64,000 nt of DNA, taken from contig CAMLJY010000006.1 in the NCBI GenBank assembly GCA_946480465.1, forward strand, positions 1 through 64,000, in the 5' to 3' direction. A model generated the notes under the pieces. It had not been told where the DNA came from and did not search any database. It was given only the letters and a program-made list of their open reading frames with translations. The translations under genes and the position numbers were made by a program. Shown one piece after another: positions 1-7,284 of this stretch (positions are counted from its first letter, which is position 1; each line of letters begins with the position of its first letter). Source of the DNA: an uncultured Burkholderiales bacterium (GTDB lineage: Bacteria > Pseudomonadota > Gammaproteobacteria > Burkholderiales > Burkholderiaceae).

Positions 1-60
1 TGTCCAACAAACGGATCAGATCGCGGCTTCGCGCGATCTATCCTTAATCGTTAGGGCGCA
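1..60 (-). other. attC recombination site of the first cassette
   Basis: Read on the minus strand, the site begins with an R''-like box CCCTAAC (minor deviation from RYYYAAC) and ends with GTTGGAC, which fits the R' core GTTRRRY. Between them are two arms, GGATAGATCGCG and CGCGATCTGATCC, which pair perfectly apart from one unpaired G. Such an extrahelical base is the hallmark that lets IntI recognise the folded bottom strand. The loop is about 6 nt and the site is about 60 bp, at the short end of known attC lengths. The stop codon of the cassette gene lies inside the R'' box, as is common for cassettes. Cutting would be expected between G8 and T7. Confidence 0.85.
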
Positions 61-455
61 TTGAGGTAGGTATCAACATCAATCGCTGCGCCGATGGCAT
101 GAAGGAACGAAATCACTTCGCGATCAAAGCCGATGGCGGGTGTGGACTTTGATTCGTCAGTGGTAATCCACAAGACAACTTCTAGTACTGCCTCAAGGCT
201 AAGCTCTCGTCTTGCGCTGGCAATTTCCGCGGTGCGGGGAGCCAGCAGAGTGACTAAGGCAGAGGACATTTCGTAGACGTCGATGACATCGCTCTCAACT
301 CGGCCAGACGATATTTGCCAGAAAGAATGCCTACGCGTCTTTGGTTCACCTTTTCTCTTGATAGACGTCGGTTCAAGACCGACGCGGCGAGTGACTTCTT
401 CGGGATCGAAATCAGTGCCGTAAAGTGCAAGATAAACCTCGGCTTTGTTCGTCAT
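51..455 (-). CDS. DUF4279 domain protein, gene cassette cargo
   Basis: A 134-residue soluble protein with the layout of the DUF4279 family: an N-terminal beta segment [19 protein letters not shown], a conserved FWQISSGR stretch near residue 45, and a C-terminal part ending [10 protein letters not shown]. The family has no established biochemical role; members are common as integron cassette and immunity-island genes. The gene fills nearly the whole cassette, between the attI core and the attC, and has no promoter of its own that I can see, so it would rely on transcription from the integron platform. No good ribosome binding site precedes the ATG, but a 4-codon reading frame upstream overlaps it as ATGA. 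Confidence 0.85.
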   Translation of the reverse strand: MTNKAEVYLALYGTDFDPEEVTRRVGLEPTSIKRKGEPKTRRHSFWQISSGRVESDVIDVYEMSSALVTLLAPRTAEIASARRELSLEAVLEVVLWITTDESKSTPAIGFDREVISFLHAIGAAIDVDTYLNAP

Positions 456-466
456 GCGATATCCAT
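452..466 (-). other. Four-codon leader reading frame coupled to the cassette gene
   Basis: Starting just after the attI core, the minus strand reads ATG GAT ATC GCA TGA, and this TGA overlaps the ATG of the cassette gene. Class 1 integrons carry a short reading frame in attI1 (ORF-11) that improves translation of cassettes lacking a ribosome binding site. This could be an analogous arrangement, but that is inference from position alone. Confidence 0.35.
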
Positions 467-531
467 GCGCCCTAACTTTGTTGTCGGGCGACAGTTTTGC
501 GCCCTAACACTGGCGCCTGTCGCCGTAACAC
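466..531 (-). other. attI site of the integron
   Basis: On the minus strand the core GTTAGGGCGCA sits at 476-466, preceded by CGACAACAAA and the block CTGTCGCCC. This closely matches the end of attI1 as I know it (AGTCGCCC, then TAAAACAAAGTTAGGC). A second GTTAGGGCGCA at 508-498 and a GTGTTACGGCGACAGG element at 531-516 occupy the places of the DR2 and DR1 integrase-binding repeats. The site lies upstream of intI and next to the first cassette. The outer boundary is approximate. Confidence 0.82.
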
Positions 532-581
532 CGGCCCCTGACGGTCGGTCTTCACCTCGCCAGATCTGCCTGCAGATAGCG

Positions 582-601
582 TTGACTGGATATTCATACA
601 G
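582..601 (+). promoter_or_regulatory. LexA-box-like site with -35-like element, intI promoter region
   Basis: CTGGATATTCATACAG at 586-601 has the CTG-N10-CAG form of the proteobacterial LexA box, with an AT-rich centre. A TTGACT (582-587), good as a -35 element, overlaps its left edge; no convincing -10 element was found at 16-18 bp. It lies about 120 bp before the intI start codon. SOS control of integron integrases by LexA is established in other bacteria; its application here is inferred. Confidence 0.55.
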
Positions 602-719
602 CACTGTCCTCTCACAAAAAGCAGCACTCCTCCAGACCTTGCATAGTGCCTCGCGGCCGCACCTTGGGCAAGTCAACAGTGGTTCTGGACGGCTCGACTG
701 CCAGGGGAGGAACAACCGA

Positions 720-1772
720 ATGACCGTCGCATCGTCTGGGCAAATTGGCCCCCGTCGCGTTTCCTTGCGCCCGCGCCCCGTCGCCGAGGCGCTACCGGCT
801 CTGCACTCCGTTCGGCTGCTTGACCGGCTTCGCGAGCGCATCAGGCTGCTCCACTACAGCCGCCGCACGGAGGAGGCTTACGTCCACTGGTGCCGCGTGT
901 TCGTTCGCTTTCACGGTCTCCGTCACCCTGCGGATATGGCCGGCCCCGAGATCGAGGCCTTCCTCAGCTGGCTTGTGAACGAGCGGCATGTCGCCGCGTC
1001 GACGCACAGGCAGGCGCTCTCCGCTCTGCTGTTCCTCTACACAAAGGTGCTGGAACTGCAGATCCCGTGGTTGGTCGAAGTCGGCCGGCCTCGGGTGCAA
1101 CGCCGCCTGCCTGTCGTGTTATCCCAAGATGAGGTCGCGGCCATATTCCGGGAACTCGACGGCGCACAACGGCTGTTTGCACAGTTGCTGTACGGCACTG
1201 GCATGAGACTGTCGGAAGCCCTGCAGTTGCGAATCAAGGACGTCGACTTTGCGCATCGCTCGGTGATCGTGCGTCAAGGGAAGGGCGGCAAGGACCGAGT
1301 ATTGATGCTGCCGCAGAGCCTGGTTCCTGCCATTCGTGAGCAACTGGCTCGCGCGCACGCGCTTTGGACGGAGGACCAGGTTCAGGGCAAAGGCGGCGTG
1401 CACATGCCCGACGCACTGGATCGCAAGTATCCGCGAGCGGGCTCGTCTTGGCCTTGGTTTTGGGTCTTTCCGCAGGCCAGCCACTCCACGGATCCACGCA
1501 GCGGCGTGGTCCGGCGGCACCACATGTTCGATCAGACCTTCCAGCGCGCATTCAAGCGCGCCGTGCATGCTGCCGGTATCACGAAGCCCGCCACACCGCA
1601 CTCCTTGCGTCACGCTTTTGCTACCCACCTGCTTCAGGCCGGTTACGACATTCGAACCGTGCAAGATCTGCTTGGGCACGCAGATGTCTCGACCACGATG
1701 ATCTACACGCATGTGCTAAAGGTTGGCGGCGGTGCGGTGCGCAACCCAATGGATGCGATGAAGCTGACGTGA
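720..1772 (+). CDS. intI: Integron integrase (tyrosine recombinase IntI)
   Basis: A site-specific tyrosine recombinase that inserts and excises gene cassettes at attI and attC. The 350-residue product begins at ATG 720, preceded by a strong AGGGGAGG ribosome binding site at 703-710. The reading frame stays open upstream to about 315, but that part has no similarity to integrases. The N-terminal SAM-like domain contains [20 protein letters not shown]. The catalytic domain has Arg163 in [32 protein letters not shown] and the nucleophile in IYTHVLK. The extra block [20 protein letters not shown] is the insertion that separates integron integrases from XerC/D and is needed for attC binding. It resembles class 1 IntI closely but differs at many positions. 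No frameshift is seen, so it is probably functional. Confidence 0.95.
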   Translation: MTVASSGQIGPRRVSLRPRPVAEALPALHSVRLLDRLRERIRLLHYSRRTEEAYVHWCRVFVRFHGLRHPADMAGPEIEAFLSWLVNERHVAASTHRQALSALLFLYTKVLELQIPWLVEVGRPRVQRRLPVVLSQDEVAAIFRELDGAQRLFAQLLYGTGMRLSEALQLRIKDVDFAHRSVIVRQGKGGKDRVLMLPQSLVPAIREQLARAHALWTEDQVQGKGGVHMPDALDRKYPRAGSSWPWFWVFPQASHSTDPRSGVVRRHHMFDQTFQRAFKRAVHAAGITKPATPHSLRHAFATHLLQAGYDIRTVQDLLGHADVSTTMIYTHVLKVGGGAVRNPMDAMKLT

Positions 1773-2578
1773 GTTGCTCCTCAATGGCCGCTGGGCCCCA
1801 ATAGGCGGGCAGCTGCGAACGGCCGCTTGCGGCAGGGTCCTCACTTCGGCGGCGATCCTCGAAACCAGTCTGTCGTGGAAGGAACAGCCGCAGGCGGCCG
1901 GCCAACCCGTCTTGGCGACGGCCGCGATGCACGGGACGACTCCGGAACCCAGCGATGCGCCAGCAGCTCTTCGAACCGGTTGGCCGGCTTCGTCCATTTC
2001 AGCCACCCGAACGCCGCGCTGGGGCGTGCCGGCCTGGGCTCGGCGGTGCCCTGCCGTCTGGCCCTAGACGCCCGACTGTCGCTGATGGGTCAGTCGCGTG
2101 GGTTGCCTGTCCGCGGAAGCTGCCGCTGGTCGCTTACCTGATTGAGCGTCGACGTCGGGCGGCTTCCAAGGTACACAGGCCACTCCCTCAGGCGGCGTCC
2201 GGATTGCGGGTTTTGGAAGTCGCCGCCGGTCGGATCCCGAACGCGAGAGACTGAGCCCAGTCTGCTGCCGCTCGCAACCCGGCAAAGCGAACGGCGAGTC
2301 GATCACGACCCGGGTGATCGCGGACGCGCGCCGGCAGGTGTAGCGCGCGCCCTCCAGGCACTCGTGCGCCTCGTGCAACGGTCGGTCGTTCCGGCTCATC
2401 CGACTCCTGCTTCTTCGCTACCTCCGCGTCAGCGGCGCCCGGTGCTCGGCCAGCAGCGGAAATCGAAGCCCGGCCACGGTGCGCAACCCCCCGGCCGCCC
2501 AACGCGGCCAGCAGCGCCGTCTTGGTACGACGCCGGGGCCGGGGGCCGCCGGTCCGTACGACGCCACGCAGGCGGATG
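1773..2578. other. About 800 bp without a recognisable gene
   Basis: The stretch between the end of intI and the Sel1-repeat gene holds only short overlapping reading frames. None has a family signature, and none of the six frames gives a convincing protein. I saw no attC-type core sites or inverted repeats. It may be decayed DNA left behind the integron platform. Confidence 0.5.
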
Positions 2579-3268
2579 TCATCTTTCGGGGGAATGCCCT
2601 GCAGGCGAGGCATCGTCGCAGCCTGCTGCAGCGGGAGATACCGGCAAGAGCACGCCCTGCTGCGAATTTGCCACCCAGCGGCGGCCGAGCGACTTGTCAG
2701 GCTTGACGCCACGTCCCTGGCACAGCATCAGGCCCACCTGCAACTGTGCGTGCCTGAGCCCCTGTCGGGCAGCTGGCAGGTACCACGCGAAGGCCTCCTG
2801 GTCCGACCGGGTGAACCCGAGCGTCCCTCGTTCGTGGTGGCCGGCAAGCGTCTCCTGGGCGATGGCATGGCCGGCGTGGGCGGCTTCGCTCAGCAGCTGC
2901 GCGGCGGTCTTCGGGTCGCCTCCGGTCGACCTCAGGTAGGTGCCAAGCAGGTACTTGGCAACGGGCGACCCCGCCTGCGCGGGCTTGCGCAGCAGGTCCA
3001 GCGGTTGCGTGCGGTTTCCGCCCATCCAGAGCAGCCGCGCCCATTGGATGCTGGCATCTTCGCGGCCCGACTCGGCCAGGGCGCGGACCTCCTCGAGCGA
3101 AAGCTGCTCGACGGCGGCCAGGGCCGGCTCACTCGGGACGCCCGGGTAGCCGCCGGGCGCGCGGACCGTCTTGGCCAGAGCCGGCGGCTCGCCGACCGGC
3201 CCTCCAGCCGCAGAGAGATCGGAGCCCGGGTGGACGACAAGAATCGAGGTTAGAAGCAGGCGGTACAT
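2579..3268 (-). CDS. Exported Sel1-like repeat protein
   Basis: A 229-residue protein with a hydrophobic start (MYRLLLTSILVV) that could be a signal peptide. It contains Sel1-like TPR-related repeats: one around AQLLSEAAHAGHAIAQETLAG and a better one around QGLRHAQLQVGLMLCQGRGV, with the preceding AGSPVAKYLLGTY as a third. Sel1 repeats form alpha-helical solenoids that bind proteins or peptidoglycan enzymes; the partner is unknown. The final residues after about 195 no longer look repeat-like, so the C-terminus may have been altered. No operon partner is apparent. Confidence 0.65.
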   Translation of the reverse strand: MYRLLLTSILVVHPGSDLSAAGGPVGEPPALAKTVRAPGGYPGVPSEPALAAVEQLSLEEVRALAESGREDASIQWARLLWMGGNRTQPLDLLRKPAQAGSPVAKYLLGTYLRSTGGDPKTAAQLLSEAAHAGHAIAQETLAGHHERGTLGFTRSDQEAFAWYLPAARQGLRHAQLQVGLMLCQGRGVKPDKSLGRRWVANSQQGVLLPVSPAAAGCDDASPAGHSPER

Positions 3269-3525
3269 GGTGCGCAGCGCTTGAGTTGGCGATCCCGATG
3301 GTCAACGGGTACGAGAGCTTGGCGGAGCAAATCCCGGACCGCAACCCAGGCTGCCGCCCCGACCCTTGCAGGATGCGCTCTCGTGGGCGGCGCCGAGCCC
3401 GTACAGCTCACGCAGGCGGCCGTGCATACCCAGGTGCCGCGAAGAAGAGCGCAGTCGCGCTTGCTCATCGGGGGCATGCCGCTTGCATCGCATCCGGCGG
3501 GCCGCTGGAGTGCGACGGCGTCGGT

Positions 3526-3741
3526 TCAGTAGTGCGGCGGCAACTCGTCGCGCAAGCTGCGGAAGGTGTCGAGGCCCTCGGACGAGGGCTGGCGCTTCAG
3601 TTCCATCACCTCGCGGATCAGCAGATCGATCTGCCGCTGCTGACGGATGACCACCTCGTTCAGGCGATCGAGCGCGTCTTCGGTGAAGGTGGCCTTGACC
3701 TCCAGGTCGGTCAAGCGTTGCTCGAAGTCGTGGGAATCCAT
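3526..3741 (-). CDS. slyX: SlyX family protein
   Basis: A 71-residue protein starting MDSHDFEQRLTDLEVK, with a helical coiled-coil core (LNEVVIRQQRQIDLLIREV) and the conserved ending LRDELPPHY. These are the recognisable features of SlyX, a small coiled-coil protein of unknown molecular function found next to slyD in enterics. Here it stands alone. The reading frame continues upstream but the family starts at this ATG. No clear ribosome binding site is present. Confidence 0.85.
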   Translation of the reverse strand: MDSHDFEQRLTDLEVKATFTEDALDRLNEVVIRQQRQIDLLIREVMELKRQPSSEGLDTFRSLRDELPPHY

Positions 3742-3983
3742 CGCCGCATTGTCCGGCGACGCCGGAACTGTCGCGCATGGCCATGTTGCCCGTGTCCAAA
3801 TCGACGTGGCATACGAGCGCCACGGCACGTTCGATGCTGCCACTCCACCGATGTTGCCCGCCGGCCGTGGAATGCCGATCCGAATGCCGACCCGCAGGAC
3901 GCCGCCGACAGCAAGCGGCAGCCGGGATGACGATGGGGGCGCGCGCTCTTGCCCGCGTGGACGAGGCGCGCCCCGGCGACCGG

Positions 3984-5150
3984 TCACTTGTCCCCAGGCA
4001 CCTTCCCCTCCACGCCCTTGACGTAGAACTTGATGCCACCGAGGAACTCGTCGTCGGCGACCTTGTCCTTTTCGACCTGCACCTTGCCGGTGTTGTCGGT
4101 GATCGGTCCCTTCCAGATCGAGAAGCTGCCGTCGGCGAGGCCGGCCTTTACCTTGGCGACCTTGTCCTTCACCTCGGCGGGCACGTCGTCGGCGATGGAC
4201 ACCATGTCGATCGCGCCTTCCTTGACGCCCCACCAGGCCTTGCCGGTGGTCCACTTGCCTTCCAGCGCGTCACGCGTGGCCTTGATGTAGTACGGGGCCC
4301 AGTTGATGATGGCCGAGCCCAGGTGGGCCTTGGGGCCGTAGGCGGTCATGTCGGAATCCCAGCCGAAGGCGCGCTTGCCCTTTTCTTCGGCGGTCTTCAG
4401 CACGGCGGCGGAATCGGTGTTCTGCATCAGCACGTCGGCGCCGCCGTTGATCAGTGCGGTGGCGGCTTCGGTTTCCTTGGGCGGGTTGAACCATTCGTTG
4501 ACCCAGACCACCTTGGTCTTGATCTTCGGGTTCACGCTCTGCGCGCCGAGGGTGAAGCTGTTGATGTTGCGGATGACCTCGGGGATGGGAATGGAGCCGA
4601 CCACGCCGAGGGTGTTGGTCTTGGTCATGCTACCGGCGATCACGCCGGCCATGTAGGCGCCTTCGTACGTGCGTGAGTCGTAGGTGCGCAGGTTCTCGGC
4701 GGTCTTGTAGCCGGTGGCGTGCTCGAACTTCACGTCCTTGGCGTCGGGCGCCACCTTGAGCATCGGCTCCATGTAGCCGAAGGTGGTGCCGAAGATCAGC
4801 TTGTTGCCCTGGCCCACCATGTCGCGGAACACGCGTTCGGCATCGGCCGCTTCGGGCACTTTCTCGACGAAGCTGGTGACCACCTTGTCGCCGAATTCCT
4901 TCTCGATGGCCTTGCGGCCGTTGTCGTGCGCGAAGGTCCAGCCGCCGTCGCCCACCGGGCCGACGTAGGCGAAGGCGATCTTCAGCGGTTCGGGCTTGGC
5001 CGCAGCGGCGGCCGATGCGGGCGCGCTGGCCGTGGCGGCGGCTTGCTGCGCCGGCTCTTCCTTCTTGCCGCAGCCCACCAGGGCCGCGGTGGCGGCCAGC
5101 GTGGACCAGCCGGCCAGTTTGAGCAGCGTGCGCTTCGAGGTCGACGTCAT
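3984..5150 (-). CDS. BMP-family ABC transporter substrate-binding lipoprotein (purine/nucleoside)
   Basis: The 388-residue product has a lipoprotein signal with the lipobox LVGC (Cys27), then a low-complexity Ala/Gln linker, then the BMP/PnrA fold starting KIAFAYVGPVGDGGWTFAHDNG. The motifs FEHATGYK, GAYMAGVIAG and AFGWDSDM are typical of BMP family proteins, which bind nucleosides or purines outside the cytoplasmic membrane. It is the last gene of a four-gene importer set (ATPase, two permeases, receptor). Start 5150 is chosen because the signal peptide begins there, after GGAGAAG. Placement next to guanine deaminase and xanthine dehydrogenase supports purines or their nucleosides as substrate. 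Confidence 0.92.
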   Translation of the reverse strand: MTSTSKRTLLKLAGWSTLAATAALVGCGKKEEPAQQAAATASAPASAAAAAKPEPLKIAFAYVGPVGDGGWTFAHDNGRKAIEKEFGDKVVTSFVEKVPEAADAERVFRDMVGQGNKLIFGTTFGYMEPMLKVAPDAKDVKFEHATGYKTAENLRTYDSRTYEGAYMAGVIAGSMTKTNTLGVVGSIPIPEVIRNINSFTLGAQSVNPKIKTKVVWVNEWFNPPKETEAATALINGGADVLMQNTDSAAVLKTAEEKGKRAFGWDSDMTAYGPKAHLGSAIINWAPYYIKATRDALEGKWTTGKAWWGVKEGAIDMVSIADDVPAEVKDKVAKVKAGLADGSFSIWKGPITDNTGKVQVEKDKVADDEFLGGIKFYVKGVEGKVPGDK

Positions 5151-5259
5151 CTTGCTTCTCCGAGGATGAGGGTGGAAAGGTCGAACGGCGATTATGGTTC
5201 TGCGGTATGCGCGGGCCGGCAGGGGCCAGCCCGCATCTACCGCCGCAAAGCGCGCCGGC

Positions 5260-6174
5260 TCAGGGCGCAAATGGCTTGCCCAGCGACGCCGGCATGTTGA
5301 TGCGGATCCAGGTCGGATTGCGGCTGATCAGCACCAGCACGACGATGGTGGCCAGGTAGGGCAGCATCGACAGCCACTGGCTGGGGATCTGCACGCCCTC
5401 GCCCTGCAGGTGGAACTGCAGCATCGTGACGCCGCCGAAGAGGTAGGCGCCGGCCAGCACGCGGGCCGGGCGCCAGGTGGCGAAAGTGGTGAGTGCCAGC
5501 GCGATCCAGCCCTTGCCGGCGACCATGCCCTCCACCCACAGCGGCGTGTAGATCACCGAGATGTAGGCGCCGGCCAGGCCGCACAGGGCGCCGCCGGCCG
5601 CCACCGCCAGCAGGCGGATGCGGCGCACCGGATAACCCAGTGCATGAGCGGAGTCGGGCGACTCGCCCACCGCCCGCAGCACCAGCCCGGCGCGGGAGCG
5701 GTACAGGAACCAGGCCAGCACGAAGGTCAGCAGGATGGCCAGGTACACCATGGGGTGGTGCTTGAAGAAGGCGGGGCCGATGAAGGGGATGTCGGCCAGG
5801 CCGGGGATCTCGAACTTGAAGCGCGGGCCCAGCTTTTCCTGCGTGAAGCGGATGCCGGCGAAGGCCGAGAAGCCGATGCCGAAGAGGCTGAGCGCCAGGC
5901 CGCTGGCGTACTGGTTGGTGTTGAGCCAGATCACCAGCAGGCCGAAGACAAGCGCCATCAGCGCGCCGGCACCCATGCCGGCGGCGAAGGCCAGCAGATC
6001 GCTGCCGGTGGTCACCGCGGTGGCAAAGCCGGCGATGGCGGCCACCAGCATCATGCCCTCGGCCCCCAGGTTCAGCACGCCGGCGCGTTCGTTGATGAGC
6101 AGGCCCAGGCCGGCCAGGGCCAGCACGGTGCCGGCGGAGAGCGTGGCCGCGATCAGCAGCGCAAGGGATTCCAT
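5260..6174 (-). CDS. ABC transporter permease, purine/nucleoside type
   Basis: A 304-residue integral membrane protein with about eight to nine hydrophobic segments. It has the signature of the BPD_transp_2 family as found in nucleoside importers (LLINERAGVLNLGAEGMML near residues 25-43). The cytoplasmic loop RAVGESPDSAHALGYPVRRI is the usual ATPase-coupling region. It follows the first permease by 12 bp and precedes the receptor gene by about 110 bp, and would pair with the larger permease as a heterodimeric channel. Confidence 0.92.
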   Translation of the reverse strand: MESLALLIAATLSAGTVLALAGLGLLINERAGVLNLGAEGMMLVAAIAGFATAVTTGSDLLAFAAGMGAGALMALVFGLLVIWLNTNQYASGLALSLFGIGFSAFAGIRFTQEKLGPRFKFEIPGLADIPFIGPAFFKHHPMVYLAILLTFVLAWFLYRSRAGLVLRAVGESPDSAHALGYPVRRIRLLAVAAGGALCGLAGAYISVIYTPLWVEGMVAGKGWIALALTTFATWRPARVLAGAYLFGGVTMLQFHLQGEGVQIPSQWLSMLPYLATIVVLVLISRNPTWIRINMPASLGKPFAP

Positions 6175-6186
6175 CTGCGATCTCCT

Positions 6187-7284
6187 TCAGGCCTTGGCGG
6201 GCTGCAGCGCACGGGCGGGCTTGGACGCCCACTTCAAGCGATAGTGGATGAGCGTGTCCGACGCCAGCAGCGCGAACAGCAGCAGGCCCTGGAACACGCC
6301 GGTGATCGACTTGGGCAGCCCCAGGCGCGATTGCGCCAGTTCACCGCCGATGTAGAACATGCTCATCAGCACCGCGGCGAACACCACGCCCACCGGGTGC
6401 AGCCGGCCGACGAAGGCGACGATGATGGCCGCGAAGCCGTAGCCCACGGGGACATACGGCGTCAGCTGCCCCAGCGGCCCGGCGGCTTCCAGTCCGCCCG
6501 CCAGGCCGGCCAGCCCGCCGGACAGCAGCAGCGCCAGCCACAGCGCACGGCGCGACGAGAAGCCGGCATAACGCGCCGCGGCCGGCGCGAGGCCGCCCAC
6601 CTGCAGCTGGAAGCCGGCATAGGTGCGGAACAGCAGCAGCCACACCGCCAGCACCCCGCCCAGCGCGATGAGCACCCCGATGTGGGCGCGGAAGCCGTCG
6701 ATGAGTCGCGGGATCTTGGTGACGGCGGCAAAGGTGATGGTCTGCGGGAAGTTGTAGCCCTTGGGGTCCTTCCAGGGCCCGTAGACCAGGTACGAGAGCA
6801 GCAGCTCGGCCACGTACACCAGCATCAGGCTGACCAGGATCTCGTTGGCATTGAAGCGGTCGCGCAGCAGCGCGACGATGCCGGCCCACACCATGCCGCC
6901 GACCACGCCGGCCGCCAGGATGGCGATGACGATGAAGCGCGAGGTGTCCGGCCCCGCCTGCATCGCAACGCCGCTGGCGAAGACGGCGCCGAGCACGAAC
7001 TGCCCCTCGGCACCGATGTTCCAGACGTTGGAGCGGTAACACACCGCCAGGCCCAGCGCGATCAATGCCAGCGGGGTGGCCTTGATCGCTATTTCACTTA
7101 AAGCGTAGCCGCTCCTCACCGGCTCGACGAAGAACATCTGCAGGCCCTTGACGGGGTCCTTGCCGAGCGCGCTGAAAAGGATGACGCCGATGACCACGGT
7201 GATGGCCAGCGCGATCAGCGGTGACGCGACCGACATCGCGGCCGACGGCTGCGGGCGGGCTTCGAGCTTAAGCATGGCGAGCAC
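6187..7284 (-). CDS. ABC transporter permease, purine/nucleoside type (larger subunit)
   Basis: A 365-residue membrane protein of the BPD_transp_2 family. It has an N-terminal transmembrane segment, the block VCYRSNVWNIGAEGQFVLG that marks nucleoside-type permeases, and further hydrophobic segments to the end. It overlaps the 3' end of the ATPase gene by 17 bp, which suggests translational coupling. Partner of the smaller permease downstream. Confidence 0.92.
   Translation of the reverse strand: MLAMLKLEARPQPSAAMSVASPLIALAITVVIGVILFSALGKDPVKGLQMFFVEPVRSGYALSEIAIKATPLALIALGLAVCYRSNVWNIGAEGQFVLGAVFASGVAMQAGPDTSRFIVIAILAAGVVGGMVWAGIVALLRDRFNANEILVSLMLVYVAELLLSYLVYGPWKDPKGYNFPQTITFAAVTKIPRLIDGFRAHIGVLIALGGVLAVWLLLFRTYAGFQLQVGGLAPAAARYAGFSSRRALWLALLLSGGLAGLAGGLEAAGPLGQLTPYVPVGYGFAAIIVAFVGRLHPVGVVFAAVLMSMFYIGGELAQSRLGLPKSITGVFQGLLLFALLASDTLIHYRLKWASKPARALQPAKA

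Larger units (their letters stand above)
1..1772 (-). mobile_element. Chromosomal integron, proximal end (intI, attI, first cassette)
   Basis: This stretch has the expected order of an integron platform. An integrase gene reads rightwards, its attI site lies just upstream, and a gene cassette reads leftwards away from the integrase and ends in an attC site at the window edge. The array probably continues to the left of position 1. Only one cassette is visible, so the array length cannot be judged. The strand given is that of the cassette array. The call rests on three independent parts: an integrase carrying the IntI-specific insertion, an attI resembling attI1, and a folded attC with an extrahelical base. 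Confidence 0.88.

Noticed and set aside
315..719. In-frame N-terminal extension of the integrase
   Set aside because: The extension has no integrase similarity, overlaps the cassette gene, attI and the LexA-like site, and a strong ribosome binding site marks ATG 720 instead.
3269..3525. Possible small genes between the Sel1 protein and slyX
   Set aside because: The frames there lack ribosome binding sites, family motifs and plausible composition.
5194..7101. A 635-residue plus-strand reading frame
   Set aside because: It is the antisense of the two ABC permease genes; His/Gln/Arg-rich composition is typical of a high-GC shadow frame.
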